Assembly: GCF_030704685.1 (NCBI RefSeq)
Contig: NZ_JAUZDX010000026.1
Coordinates: 16,517 to 80,516, forward strand
DNA length: 64,000 nt
DNA from: Acidovorax sp. A1169
Lineage (GTDB): Bacteria > Pseudomonadota > Gammaproteobacteria > Burkholderiales > Burkholderiaceae_C
Reading direction: 5' to 3'
The position numbers and the translations under genes were made by a program. The notes under the pieces were generated by a model. It saw only the letters and a list, made by a program, of their open reading frames with translations, had not been told where the DNA came from and searched no databases. Positions within the stretch are counted from its first letter, which is position 1, and each line of letters opens with the position of its first letter. Shown here piece by piece: positions 8,210 through 16,847 of the stretch.

Positions 8210-8821
8210 ATGCACTCCCCCACCCTGCACCTGCCCACTAACAACCTGCTGCGCGCCCTGACCCTGCTCCTAGCCGCCGCCCTGGCCTGCCTGGCCCTGC
8301 CCGCCCAGGCCGCACCACCCAAGTCCTACAGCAAGAACGGCATCAGCTTCCAGTACCCCACCACCTGGAAGGTGATGAGCGACGAGATCGAGAAAGACGG
8401 CGCCGGCATGCGCAGCATCGACCTCGAAGGCCCGGGCGAGGCGATCATCAGCCTGATGTTCATCCCCTTCCTGTCGGGCCAGAACATCGAGACCCTGGCC
8501 ACGCGCGCCGCTGAGCACCGCGCGCAGATGGACAAGGGCGCTGCGGCCAAGGACGGCCCGGACAAGATCACCCCCACGGGCCTGGCCTCCAGCGCCATCA
8601 CCCGGCGCGTGGGCGGCAAGGAAATCAAGGGCGTGCTGCAGCGCTTCGGCTACACCTCCGGGGGCGAAACCGTGCAGCTCGAAGCGCGCTTTTTCTCCAT
8701 GGATTTCGGCGATGCCAGCAGCGCCAACCTCATGACCCAGTCGATGGCCGAAGATGCCAAGCAGGTGGACGCCGCCCTGGGCCTGGTGATGGACACGCTG
8801 CGCTACCGCGCCAAGCGGTAG
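8210..8821 (+). CDS. secreted hypothetical protein, paralogue 1
   Basis: The 203-aa protein has a signal peptide (LLRALTLLLAAALACLALPAQA, with cleavage likely after AQA near residue 34). The mature part begins PPKSYSKNGISFQYPTTWKV. It is a tandem paralogue of the next gene: both share YSK-x-G-x-SF, W-KV, the RSIDLEGP block, EARFF and a C-terminal LDTLRYR-like end. The family resembles periplasmic proteins with a PsbP/DUF1795-like fold (beta-sheet, starting with G-x-SF-x-x-P-x-x-W), but this is inferred from the pattern only. An in-frame ATG at 8156 is possible but would add a Pro-rich stretch before the signal. Confidence 0.75.
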   Translation: MHSPTLHLPTNNLLRALTLLLAAALACLALPAQAAPPKSYSKNGISFQYPTTWKVMSDEIEKDGAGMRSIDLEGPGEAIISLMFIPFLSGQNIETLATRAAEHRAQMDKGAAAKDGPDKITPTGLASSAITRRVGGKEIKGVLQRFGYTSGGETVQLEARFFSMDFGDASSANLMTQSMAEDAKQVDAALGLVMDTLRYRAKR

Positions 8822-8878
8822 GGGCATGTAGTAACAAGCCCTGCCCCCCTTCCCGACCTCCCCTCTTCTCCCTGACCC

Positions 8879-9523
8879 ATGCACCGCACCATGCACCTCT
8901 GCGCAACCCAGCTCCCCACCCTCCGCGCAGCCACGCGCCGCAGCGTCACCACTGCAGCCCTCGGCCTCATGATGATGATGACGCTGCTAGCCAGCCTGGC
9001 CCAGCCCGCCCTGGCAGCGCCCAACACCACCTACAGCAAGGACGGCGTGAGCTTCGAGCACCCCGCCGGCTGGAAGGTGACCGAGGACTCGGTCGCCCAG
9101 GACGAAACCCGCCTGCGCAGCATCGACCTCGAAGGGCCCGACGAGGCCGTCGTCACCTTCATGTTCAGCCCCTTCCTGAAGGACCAGAACATCGAGGCCT
9201 TCGCAGCCAACACGGCGAAGAACCGCGCCGAATCCGCAAAAAATGCCAGCGCAGTCGCGCAGCAACTGCGCTTTGGCCCCGTGGCCTCGGCGCCCATCAC
9301 CCGCACTGTGGCGGGCCAGGAGAACAAGGGCGTCTCGCAGCGCTTCGAGATCCGCCTGTTGGGCCAGAAACTGCCGCACGAGGCGCGCTTCTTCAAGGCC
9401 AACCTGGGCGAGACCACCGCCATCATCATGACCCAGGTGGCCGACGAATCCGCCAAGGCCGTGGAGCCCGGCTTCACCATGGCGCTCGATACCTTGCGCT
9501 ACCGCGGCACCGGCAAGCGCTGA
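8879..9523 (+). CDS. secreted hypothetical protein, paralogue 2
   Basis: The 214-aa protein has a signal peptide ending ...SLAQPALA before APNTTYSKDGVSFEHPAGW. It shares the layout of the preceding gene from end to end (LRSIDLEGPDEA, FMFSPFLKDQNIEAFA, GVSQRFEI, EARFFKANLG, LDTLRYRG). The two genes are 57 bp apart and co-oriented, so they arose by tandem duplication and are probably co-transcribed. Both lie in the segment bracketed by the inverted long palindromic elements. An internal Met run (MMMM near residue 31) lies in the signal sequence. An alternative ATG four codons in is equally possible. Confidence 0.78.
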   Translation: MHRTMHLCATQLPTLRAATRRSVTTAALGLMMMMTLLASLAQPALAAPNTTYSKDGVSFEHPAGWKVTEDSVAQDETRLRSIDLEGPDEAVVTFMFSPFLKDQNIEAFAANTAKNRAESAKNASAVAQQLRFGPVASAPITRTVAGQENKGVSQRFEIRLLGQKLPHEARFFKANLGETTAIIMTQVADESAKAVEPGFTMALDTLRYRGTGKR

Positions 9524-9548
9524 CCGCCCACTGCAGCCCGGCCGTCCG

Positions 9549-11012
9549 TCACAGCGGGGCTCCACCCTCAATCCCCTCCACCGCCACCTGCAGCAGGTGC
9601 GGCGCAATGTAGCTGCGGTGCATGCGCTCGATGAGCGCCATGTACAGGCGGCCAAAGGCATTGCGGCAGGCCACACGGGTGGCCAGGGAGTATTCCACGC
9701 GTCCGTCGTCCAGGCAGCGCACGCCCACACACGAGCGAAACGCGAGGTGCCTGTCGTCCGCGCCCAGCAGCACCTGCGCGCTGCGCCCATCGGCCGCCAC
9801 CTGGCTGGCATGGACGGGGTAGCGGCCGGCGAACAGCAAGCTACCCTCGGGCATGGCCTGGCCTGCCGTGGGCGGCTGCAGCGAGGACACAGGGCAAGCC
9901 AGCGGTGAGCGACGCAGCCCGAGCGGGCGTACCACGGCATTGCGCACGGCCATCATGCGCGATACACCTGGGTGCCGGTGCACGAGAAAGCTGCCCAGCA
10001 GACCGGCCAGCTGCGCCACAGCGTCCGGCGCAGCGCCTGCCGGGGACGCAGTCACCAGCGTGAAGTAGTCCTCGTGGTGCAGCGCATGGCCGGCCAGCGC
10101 CTGGCGCAGCAGGCTGTCCGCTGGCAGGCCAGGCTGCTCCTGCACGCGACTGGGCCGCAGCTCGCTCACATAGCCCCCGCCCTGCAGGGGCGCCAACACG
10201 CTCGCCAGCGCAGGGCCCAAGCGGCCCGCCTGTGCGCGGTAGTAACCGCACGCAGCCGCCAGCCAGCCGCCGGGCCGCTCGCCAAGCGAGAGCACCGTGG
10301 TGGGCACCTGCCGGGCCTGCACCGGCGCGCTGGCCAACAGGGTCTGCACGGCGTCGGGCAGCAGCTCGGTCAGCGAGGGGTTGTCGCCCTGGTCCTGCAG
10401 CACCTTGCTGCGCAACGCCGCGCTGAGCTCGCCGCCCAGCTCGTTGGTGTGGGTGGACAGGGCAAAGAACGCCGGGTGCCCGGCCTCTTGAACGCCTGGC
10501 ACGAACTGGTGCCAGTTCTCGCCAGAAAAGCGCACGGTAAACAGGCAGTCCGGCGGCACATCGACATGGCGCAGCGCCCGCACAAAGGCCACCGGGTCGT
10601 GCGCGATCTCTTGCGGTGTGGCACTGGAAAAGCGCAGTTGCGCCCCGGCACTGCCCGACACTGCCGTGAACACCCGGTGCCCCGCATGCCGGTGGAAAGG
10701 GTGCCCGCCCTGCCCCACGCCAAAGCTGTAAAGCGCCGTGGCATCGCCCTTGGCGAAGTCGCTGCCGCCGAGCTTGGCAGAGGGCTCGTCCAGCGCGTCG
10801 ATGAAGCGCCCGTGCCGCCCCTGGCGCGCCATCATGTCGCGGCACATGCCCGTGCCCGCACCCCGGTCCAACCGGGCCAGCAGGGTCACCTCGATGGGCA
10901 GCGCGCCCGGCCGCGTGGGCAGCGCCACAAACGGAAAGGTCGCCGTCTCGCGCGTCAACCGCAGTGCGGGGCGGGCAAGTCGCAGGGTGGCAGTGGTCGT
11001 AGTGCTGTTCAT
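9549..11012 (-). CDS. two-domain protein: cupin-like N-terminus, DUF2867-like C-terminus
   Basis: The protein has 487 aa from MNSTTTTATL; a longer in-frame start was rejected for lack of support. Residues 100-185 look like a cupin barrel: HPFHRHAGHRVF places H104, H107, H109 and H112 as possible metal ligands, followed by FTVRFSGENWHQFVPG. The last 120 residues (from about GSLLFAGRYPV through DDRHLAFRSCVGVR, VACRNAFGRLYMALIERMHR and IAPHLLQVAVEGI) match the pattern of DUF2867 proteins, whose function is unknown. The middle part is unrecognised. The promoter side (11013-11130) carries a MarR-type palindrome. I infer a stress- or ligand-controlled oxidoreductase-like protein, with low certainty on function. 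Confidence 0.75.
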   Translation of the reverse strand: MNSTTTTATLRLARPALRLTRETATFPFVALPTRPGALPIEVTLLARLDRGAGTGMCRDMMARQGRHGRFIDALDEPSAKLGGSDFAKGDATALYSFGVGQGGHPFHRHAGHRVFTAVSGSAGAQLRFSSATPQEIAHDPVAFVRALRHVDVPPDCLFTVRFSGENWHQFVPGVQEAGHPAFFALSTHTNELGGELSAALRSKVLQDQGDNPSLTELLPDAVQTLLASAPVQARQVPTTVLSLGERPGGWLAAACGYYRAQAGRLGPALASVLAPLQGGGYVSELRPSRVQEQPGLPADSLLRQALAGHALHHEDYFTLVTASPAGAAPDAVAQLAGLLGSFLVHRHPGVSRMMAVRNAVVRPLGLRRSPLACPVSSLQPPTAGQAMPEGSLLFAGRYPVHASQVAADGRSAQVLLGADDRHLAFRSCVGVRCLDDGRVEYSLATRVACRNAFGRLYMALIERMHRSYIAPHLLQVAVEGIEGGAPL

Positions 11013-11402
11013 GCGTCGGCTTCCTTTTCCTGGTGGCGGCCTGGGTGTTCTGGGGAGTTCGTCAAGCTGCAAGTCCGGTAAATGGCCGGTCTGTAGATGC
11101 AGTGTATTTAGTTAATTACCTAATTGCAACCTTAACAAATGAACTACGCCATGACGGCGCAGGCCCTGTGGTCAAGACTTTCCTTAACTGCAGTCTAGTT
11201 TTATCTTGACTTGGTTTAGACATTACTAAACAATAGACCCCATGGCAGCCCCTGCGCACCGCGGCGCCAACCGATCTGATCCATTCATTCATCCATCCAC
11301 CGTCCGCACGCGCCAGGGGCTGCCGCCTCCTCCTCCCCTCCGATCCCATGCCATCCGGTCACAGACCGGATGGGTTGGCCCCTTTGCCAGGAGCACCGCA
11401 CC
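11013..11402. other. 390-bp AT-rich divergent promoter region
   Basis: This stretch is much more AT rich than its surroundings between 11100 and 11235. It holds the MarR-type palindrome at 11108-11123, a second inverted repeat TTTAG-acatta-CTAAA at 11215-11230, and a -35-like TTGACT at 11206 pointing right, with only a weak -10 (TAAACA) 15 bp later. It lies between the cupin/DUF2867 gene (left) and a two-gene unit (right). I see no gene in it. Confidence 0.5.
11108..11123. promoter_or_regulatory. MarR-type operator candidate
   Basis: The 16 bases TTAGTTAATTACCTAA are a palindrome with one mismatched pair, centred on AATT. TTAG...CTAA around an AT core is the usual form of MarR-family operators. 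It lies 96 bp upstream of the cupin/DUF2867 gene. No MarR gene is in the window, so the regulator would act in trans. Confidence 0.45.
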
Positions 11403-11801
11403 ATGCGAACCGCCTTGTCCTCTGCTACCGCCGCCGCACCGTACCGCCCACCCTTCGCCGCCCCGCCGACCACCGGCATGGACAAGGGCGTGGACAGGGA
11501 CAGGGCCCTGTTCTGCCGCAGCGCCAACGACCCGGTACGCGACGCGGTCCACCACCACGAAGCGCGCGCTGCAGCGTCCGATGCACAGTACGCCGCCGAA
11601 GACGTCGCCCACCGCGAAACCCTGGCCTTTGCGCGTGGCGGCGACTATGCGCGCCTGCTGTCTGCGATGGACTACCGCGACAATGACACCCGCGCCATGC
11701 ACGCCCTGGTCACGTGCGCCCAGCAGGGCCATGCGCTCGCGCGCGAGGCCGTCGAGCTGCTGGCCCGCACCTGGGCCGAAACGCATACCGAGGCGGTGTG
11801 A
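11403..11801 (+). CDS. hypothetical protein (132 aa)
   Basis: The protein starts MRTALSSATAAAPYRPP, with AGGAG 10 bases before the ATG. The N-terminal 25 residues are Ala/Pro rich. The rest is helical and charged (ARAAASDAQYAAEDVAHRETLAFARGG cannot be given whole; it includes DAQYAAEDVAHRETLAF) with no membrane segment. I do not recognise a family. Its stop overlaps the next start by one base (TGATG), so the two genes are translationally coupled. Confidence 0.6.
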   Translation: MRTALSSATAAAPYRPPFAAPPTTGMDKGVDRDRALFCRSANDPVRDAVHHHEARAAASDAQYAAEDVAHRETLAFARGGDYARLLSAMDYRDNDTRAMHALVTCAQQGHALAREAVELLARTWAETHTEAV

Positions 11802-12127
11802 TGGACAGGCCGCAAATGCAAGGCGCCGGGCGCGCGGTCACGCCTGCCAACGCGGTTGTTCTCGTGCTCGGCGCACTGGCCATCGTGTGCACGCTGTTGT
11901 GGGCGATGCACGAGGATGCCCTGTACGAGCAGCAGCGCGCGCGCATGGCGCAGCAGGCCCTGCAGCAGCAGCAGCCACAGCCCGGCGCAGAACAGCGCCG
12001 GCATGGGGCGGCACAGTTCGTGTGCGGGCATGGGGTGGCTTACCAGTGGGTGAATGCGAACACGGTGGAGTGCTTGCGCGAAGCGACCGAGGGCGCGCCC
12101 GTTGCAGTCACCGCCAGCGGGCGCTGA
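11801..12127 (+). CDS. single-pass membrane hypothetical protein (108 aa)
   Basis: The start ATG overlaps the stop of the preceding gene. After a short cytoplasmic leader comes one membrane helix (ANAVVLVLGALAIVCTLLWA), then a Gln-rich segment (QQALQQQQPQPG) and a C-terminal part with two Cys (FVCGHGVAY and VECLRE) that may form a disulfide outside the inner membrane. The family is unknown. The coupling to the upstream gene suggests the two products work together. Confidence 0.6.
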   Translation: MDRPQMQGAGRAVTPANAVVLVLGALAIVCTLLWAMHEDALYEQQRARMAQQALQQQQPQPGAEQRRHGAAQFVCGHGVAYQWVNANTVECLREATEGAPVAVTASGR

Positions 12128-12170
12128 TGGATGGCGTGCTCGCAGGCAATCAGGCAACCAACCCTCCAGA

Positions 12171-12770
12171 TCAACGCGCGCCAGGCGTGTCCAGCAGCGT
12201 CCCGTTGATGGCCACCATCTTCCACGACAGCAGGCCATAACGGTGGAAGACAAAGCCCACCTCGCGCCCCTCGGAGCTCACGTGCACGGTCGAGTAGTCG
12301 CGGTAGCTCACATGAAAGCGCGGCTTGTGCTGGTTGCTGCCGTTGGCGGGCTCGGCGACACCACCGCCCGTGGACGAAGGCGGTGCCGCCGCAGGTGACG
12401 CACCCGCGCTGCCCTGCAGCAGTCTCACCACGCCCGATGGCGAGACCATGGCGTCGACGGCCTGCGTGAGCATGCTCTTCACGAACGTCTGCGCCAGGTT
12501 GGCAAAGGGGTTGTCGGCAGGCACGCCGCGGGTCTTCATTTCCGCGTCCATGCGTGCGGTCAGCAGCTCCTTGACCGAGTCGCGCAGCTGCACGAAATCC
12601 ACGTACTCGGACACCCTGGCTGCGTCCTTGTCGCGCACGGCGTTGGACAGGGAGTGCAGGGCCCAGTAGGGGGAGGCGTAGATGGCAGCGCCGGCTGCCA
12701 CGGCGATGGTCGCTGCGAAGGCCAGGACTTTTTTCTTGCTGCTGCTTGTCGCGTTCGTCGTTGCGGTCAT
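12171..12770 (-). CDS. DUF2939-like membrane-anchored protein
   Basis: The 199-aa protein begins MTATTNATSSSKKKVLAF, has one N-terminal membrane helix (VLAFAATIAVAAGAAIYASP), and then the DUF2939 pattern: SPYWALHSLSNAVRDKDAARVSEYVDFVQLRDSVKE (seen in parts) with two-layer sheet features and a C-terminal YGLLSWKMVAI strand. Family members are found in proteobacteria and have no known function. The start was chosen at the Met before the Lys-rich leader; an upstream in-frame extension runs into the palindromic repeat and was discarded. Its 5' end faces the long repeat copy 2. Confidence 0.75.
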   Translation of the reverse strand: MTATTNATSSSKKKVLAFAATIAVAAGAAIYASPYWALHSLSNAVRDKDAARVSEYVDFVQLRDSVKELLTARMDAEMKTRGVPADNPFANLAQTFVKSMLTQAVDAMVSPSGVVRLLQGSAGASPAAAPPSSTGGGVAEPANGSNQHKPRFHVSYRDYSTVHVSSEGREVGFVFHRYGLLSWKMVAINGTLLDTPGAR

Positions 12771-12868
12771 GTTGGTTGGTCCCTCGGTTTTTTTGGTTGT
12801 TGACTGGTCACTGGTTTCAACGTGCGGTGAGGGGTGGGGGTTTACTTGTGCTGCGTCTTGGTGTCTGT

Positions 12869-13613
12869 GGTTACTTCTGTTCTCTGGCAGAGGGCGGAGG
12901 CCGGGGTGTGCGCCCGGCGGCGCAGTAACTTTCTCTTGCGTCGCCAAGAGAAAGTCACCAAAGAGAAGGCGACCCCGCTGCCCGTGTCCCCCTCGCACTC
13001 CGTAAGAGGGGGCAGCCTGCGATGCTCGGTCCTGGGGTGACGCCGAAGAACTCCCTGCGCTGCCTCTGCGAGGCAGCTCCGGTCAAAAAGCTTCGGCGAG
13101 CCAGACAACGATGCGCGTGTCCTTCGGCACGCGCTCACCCCAGGCCCTGCGCTTCTCGGCACGGTCAGAAGGGGGTGGGAGCGGGCTCCACACGGGCCAT
13201 TGCTTCGCTCGGCCTGGGCAGAGCGATCGCGCCAGTCTCGTCGGCAGCGCCCATCACCGACACACGGCGCAGCTGCGAAGCAGCAGCCGTGTGGTACCCG
13301 CTCCCCACCCCTGCTGGCTGCGCCGAGAAGCGCAGGAGCTGGGGTGGGTGCGTGTGCCGCAGGACACACGCACTTCGTGATCTGGCTTGCCGCAGCTGTT
13401 TGAGCGGAGTTCGAAGAACGCAGCGAGTTCTGCGGCACCACCCCAGGACCGAGCATCGCAGGTTGCCCCCGTTCGCCCGACAGGGCGAACGGGGGACGCA
13501 GACTGGGGGTCGCCTTCTCTTTGGTGACTTTCTCTTGGCGAAGCAAGAGAAAGTTACTGCGCCGCCGGGCGCACACCCCGGCCTCCGCCCTCAGCAAAAG
13601 AACCGAAGCAACC
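12869..13613. repeat. long palindromic intergenic element, copy 2 (745 bp)
   Basis: This is the inverted counterpart of the element at 7343-8128. The outer ends are GGTTACTTCTGTTC and GAACCGAAGCAACC. Inside are the same paired blocks (GGAGGCCGGGGTGTGCGCCC, CAAGAGAAAGTCACCAAAGAG, GATGCTCGGTCCTGGGGTG and complements). Its left arm matches the right arm of copy 1 and vice versa. It is 41 bp shorter, mainly through small indels in the arms and centre. It has no ribosome-binding site or consistent frame. Confidence 0.85.
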
Positions 13614-13678
13614 ACACCCAAAACAACCAGTATCACGCACCACCACGACCAGCAAGCACCGTGCTACCGTAGCACCCC

Positions 13679-14041
13679 ATGCTTGCCACCGCACTCATCA
13701 GCACGTTCACCATCCTCATCATCATCGGCCTGCTCGCCGCCATCTTTCTCGCCCTGCGCGATGCAAGGCGCAAGAGCAAGACCGCAGAGAGCCAGCCCCC
13801 AAACAAGCCCCCTCACCCCCTCGAATGGCTACTGCACCTGCTGCTCGCCTTCTTGTTCGCAGGCATAGGCGCCTGGCACTTCGCGCACCCCGATGAACTC
13901 ATGCGTGGAGGCAACGGAATGGCCGTGATCCTCGGCCTCGCCTACCTGGCCCTTGGCCAATACGGCCCCGGCATCGCCGCCCTGGCCGCAGCGGCCGGAT
14001 TTCTCGCAATCTGCGTCTGGCAATTGCGCTCGCAGGACTGA
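13679..14041 (+). CDS. small integral membrane protein (120 aa)
   Basis: There are three to four predicted membrane helices: STFTILIIIGLLAAIFLAL at the N terminus, LLHLLLAFLFAGIGAWHF, and then GMAVILGLAYLALG and IAALAAAAGFLAICVWQL. A short charged cytoplasmic loop (RDARRKSKTAESQPP) follows the first. No catalytic or transport motif is visible. It begins 65 bp after the palindromic element and converges on a metallophosphoesterase gene 17 bp away. Confidence 0.6.
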   Translation: MLATALISTFTILIIIGLLAAIFLALRDARRKSKTAESQPPNKPPHPLEWLLHLLLAFLFAGIGAWHFAHPDELMRGGNGMAVILGLAYLALGQYGPGIAALAAAAGFLAICVWQLRSQD

Positions 14042-14058
14042 AGAAGGACAAAAAGCGA

Positions 14059-15132
14059 TCAGGGCCTGCCAACCCCAAACCCCTGCGTCTCCTGCACCGC
14101 CCCATCATCGAACTGCAGCACCCGCTCCGGCCAGCGCAAAGCCGCCAGCTTGAAGTCGTGCCCCACCACCTTGCCGGCCTTGCGCTCCGTCCAGCGCCCA
14201 CCCACGGAAAAATCCACGCAGAACACGTTGCCGCGCTGGCCGTGCCAGGCCAGCGGATGGGTGTCGGCAAACAGGTCCGCATCGCCCTTGCCCACCACGC
14301 TGCGGTCAATGGGGCGCAGGCGGCGCCAATAGTGGCCCACCACCACGGGCACATCGTCGGTGTAGGCGTCCCACCAGGCCTGGCGCTCGGTAAAACGCCA
14401 GCGCCCGCCCGCGAAGAAGGGCGAGCGCCCCGTGTTCTCCACGCCCGAGGTCAGCACCTTGAGGGGGTTGAGCATCTGCTTGTTGGCCTCATTCTCGGCA
14501 TGCGCGTGCAAAAACGGCGGCTGGTGCAGGTTGTTCTCCAGGCCATGCAGCCAGTGCTCCATCTCCTGGGCCATGCGCTGCTCCAGCGCGGTCTCGCGCG
14601 CCTGGCGGCTGGCGGCATGCTCCCAGTGGTCGTACTCGCTGCGCACCGAGCCCAGGGGCAGCAGGCGCGCCGCCTCGATCTGCACCTCCTGCCAGGCGGC
14701 GTGCACCACGCGCAGGTCCTCGCGCTCCAGCGCAATCGGCAGCACCGACAGAAACTCCACGATGGAGCGGCGCTGCGCGGGCGTGGGCCGCGCCGAGGGG
14801 GCGTACTTGTCGTGGTCGCGCACCATGCGCGCGTCGAAGAACCAGCCCGACCCGTCCTTGGCATCCTCGCGCAGCAGGTTGATCTCGTGGTTGCCCAGCA
14901 CCGCCACCGCGCGGCCTGCCTGCACCAGGCGCTGCGCCAACGCCAGCACGGCCGGGCTGTCCGGGCCCCGGTCGCAGAAGTCGCCCACGAAGACCAGCGT
15001 GCGCCCCTCGGCATGCCGGCCTTCGCCGTCGTAGCCCAGGTGGCCGAGCAACTGCACCAGCGCCTGGTACTCGCCGTGGATGTCGCCCACGATGTCGAGT
15101 GGGCCGTCGGGCAGGGGTTGGATCAGGCTCAT
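14059..15132 (-). CDS. metallophosphoesterase (calcineurin-like)
   Basis: The 357-aa protein carries the metal-binding motifs of the superfamily in order: GDIHG at 16-20, GDFCDRG at 50-56 and GNHE at 80-83, with VVGHYW near residue 265 as the later His motif. This layout is that of PrpE/ApaH-like serine-threonine or dinucleoside phosphatases; the long C-terminal half (WRFTERQAWWDAY, VFCVDFSVG) is a feature of the larger bacterial members. The start MSLIQPLPDG was taken because the first motif then lies at the normal distance. The substrate is not known. Confidence 0.88.
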   Translation of the reverse strand: MSLIQPLPDGPLDIVGDIHGEYQALVQLLGHLGYDGEGRHAEGRTLVFVGDFCDRGPDSPAVLALAQRLVQAGRAVAVLGNHEINLLREDAKDGSGWFFDARMVRDHDKYAPSARPTPAQRRSIVEFLSVLPIALEREDLRVVHAAWQEVQIEAARLLPLGSVRSEYDHWEHAASRQARETALEQRMAQEMEHWLHGLENNLHQPPFLHAHAENEANKQMLNPLKVLTSGVENTGRSPFFAGGRWRFTERQAWWDAYTDDVPVVVGHYWRRLRPIDRSVVGKGDADLFADTHPLAWHGQRGNVFCVDFSVGGRWTERKAGKVVGHDFKLAALRWPERVLQFDDGAVQETQGFGVGRP

Positions 15133-15292
15133 GGGGGCAACAGGCTCCTGGGGTGTCGTCGTCGATGGGGGGAGGTGGTCATGCCGCTGTCGCAACAATG
15201 CCGTCAGCATACCCGCCCGCAATGCGCCCGGGCGCCAACAGGCGCCGGCATGCCCGGGGTTCGGGCCGCAGCATCCTCCATAATCCTCGCCC

Positions 15293-15406
15293 ATGCCCCT
15301 GGACCACTGGATCGAACAAACGCTGTTTCTGGCCTACCGCTGGGCAGATTACGCCCTGCTCAATCTCATGGACGACCCCGCCCTGCTGGCGCTGGTGTTC
15401 TGTTGA
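15293..15406 (+). CDS. possible 37-aa protein
   Basis: A short frame reads MPLDHWIEQTLFLAYRW, then ADYALLNLMDDPALLALVFC. Composition is amphipathic and protein-like, but the ATG has no clear ribosome-binding site. It is divergent from the metallophosphoesterase. It could be a real miniprotein or a leftover. Confidence 0.3.
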   Translation: MPLDHWIEQTLFLAYRWADYALLNLMDDPALLALVFC

Positions 15407-15458
15407 GGGCTGGCTCCGGCCACCGCAGGCCGCGGCCAGCCGGCACTACCCAGCCAGG

Positions 15459-15704
15459 TCATTCCCATTGCAGGTAGACCCAGGCGCACAGGGCCAGGCC
15501 CACGCCCCACAGCAACCATGCGCGGGTGACGAAGTACGGGTAGAACATCAGCACCGCCCCGCTCCAGGTCAGCACCGGCAGCGTTTGCTTGCGCCCGCGG
15601 CGCCACACGCCCCAGCCGATGAGGCTGAAAACCAGCGAGCCGATGAGATAGGCCGGGCTCGGCATCTGCAGGCCCAGCCCCTGGAGGAGCGCAAGTTCGT
15701 TCAT
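15459..15704 (-). CDS. small membrane protein (81 aa)
   Basis: The protein has three hydrophobic segments: AYLIGSLVFSLIGWGVW, PVLTWSGAVLMFYPYF and WLLWGVGLALCAWVYLQW, separated by RRGRKQT. The second segment's MFYPYF and the Arg-rich first loop (positive-inside) make a plausible topology. This pattern is common in small conserved proteins of this bacterial group with no known function. The start MNELALLQ precedes the first helix; the much longer in-frame extension is a shadow of the AraC gene. Confidence 0.65.
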   Translation of the reverse strand: MNELALLQGLGLQMPSPAYLIGSLVFSLIGWGVWRRGRKQTLPVLTWSGAVLMFYPYFVTRAWLLWGVGLALCAWVYLQWE

Positions 15705-15808
15705 GGCGTGACCACCTCGCCAGCCACGATGGCCAGCCCATGGTGGTGAGAGCGACGCCAGGCCGATAAGTTGCGCCCGCAGCGCCCAGTTGGCACTCTG
15801 GCTGCAGC

Positions 15809-16684
15809 TTACCCCTGCAGCCCCTGCACCCAACTGCGCGGCGCCTGCCCCACCACCTGCGTGAACGCGCGCGAGAACGATGACGCGCTGGCATAACCCA
15901 GCTGCTCGGCCGCGGCCTTGACCGGGGTGCCGCCGCGCAGCAGGGTCTGCGCAATCGCCATGCGCCACTGGGCCAGGTAGTCGGCCGGCGGCTGGCCCAC
16001 GTGGGTGCGAAAGGCAGCGGCGAAGGCGCTGCGCGACATGCCGGCCTGTGCGGCCATGGTGTCCAGCGTCCAGTCGGCCTCGGGCCGCTCGTGCAGGGCC
16101 ACCAGGGTGCGCGCCAGGCGCGGCTCGGCCAGGCCGGTGAGCAGGCCGGGGGGCAACTCGGTCTCGCCCGTGTGGTCCAGCAGCCAGCGCAAGAGCTGGA
16201 TCACCAGCACCTCGAACAGGCGGTCGGCCAGCAGGCGCTGGCCGCAGCGCAGGCGCTCGGTCTCGGCAAACAGCAGCGCCAGCGTGTGTTCGAGCCCATC
16301 CACTTCGCGCAGCGGCAGCACCAGCAGCGGGGGCAGCGCGCGCACCAGTGGGTGGCTGTCGCCGCCGTCGAAGTCGAGCGTGGCGCAGACGAAATCGGCC
16401 CCGTCCACCGGCGCGTTGTGAAAGTCGTGCGCCAGCGGGCGCGGGTAGAACAGCAGCGTGGGCTCGGTCACCTGCAGCCGGCGCTTGACGCCGCGTGCGC
16501 GGTGCGTGACCTCCATCTCGCCGCTGCGCAGCACGTGCAGAAACCCCCGCCCCGGCTGCGCTGCGAAGTGCGTGACGCCGCACAGCGGCCCCGCGTGGAA
16601 CAGGTGCGCGCGCAGGCGAAAGCGTTCGAGCAAGGCAGACAGCCGGTCGACGGGTTGCGGGGACGGCGGCAGTGGGGCATTCAT
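15809..16684 (-). CDS. AraC family transcriptional regulator (cupin sensor)
   Basis: The 291-aa protein has an N-terminal cupin-type sensor (HFAAQPGRGFLHVLRSGEME and LLFYPRPLAHDFHNAP) and a C-terminal double helix-turn-helix: LDTMAAQAGMSRSAFAAAF for the first and VKAAAEQLGYASASSFSRAF for the second, followed by the usual GQAPRSW. It is divergent from a secreted His-rich protein gene, with an AhpD-like gene behind that, so these two are its probable targets. An ATG 15 bases upstream is an alternative start. The inducer is unknown. Confidence 0.9.
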   Translation of the reverse strand: MNAPLPPSPQPVDRLSALLERFRLRAHLFHAGPLCGVTHFAAQPGRGFLHVLRSGEMEVTHRARGVKRRLQVTEPTLLFYPRPLAHDFHNAPVDGADFVCATLDFDGGDSHPLVRALPPLLVLPLREVDGLEHTLALLFAETERLRCGQRLLADRLFEVLVIQLLRWLLDHTGETELPPGLLTGLAEPRLARTLVALHERPEADWTLDTMAAQAGMSRSAFAAAFRTHVGQPPADYLAQWRMAIAQTLLRGGTPVKAAAEQLGYASASSFSRAFTQVVGQAPRSWVQGLQG

Positions 16685-16847
16685 GGCGGCGGGGCCCATA
16701 CAGGACGAAATGGCATGTTTAAAGGATTCAATGCGACATATTTTACTGCGTTGCGGCGGAAACTTCATTCCACGGTTTCTGCAGCAGTCACAGACAAGTG
16801 CAGGCGCCGCGACAAGCCCCATCGACACCACACAAGGAAAGTCAGCA

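Noticed and set aside
7260..8241. Several open frames in the long palindromic element
   Set aside because: They differ between copies, read as Arg/Ala/Pro-rich repeats in both directions, and lack ribosome-binding sites.
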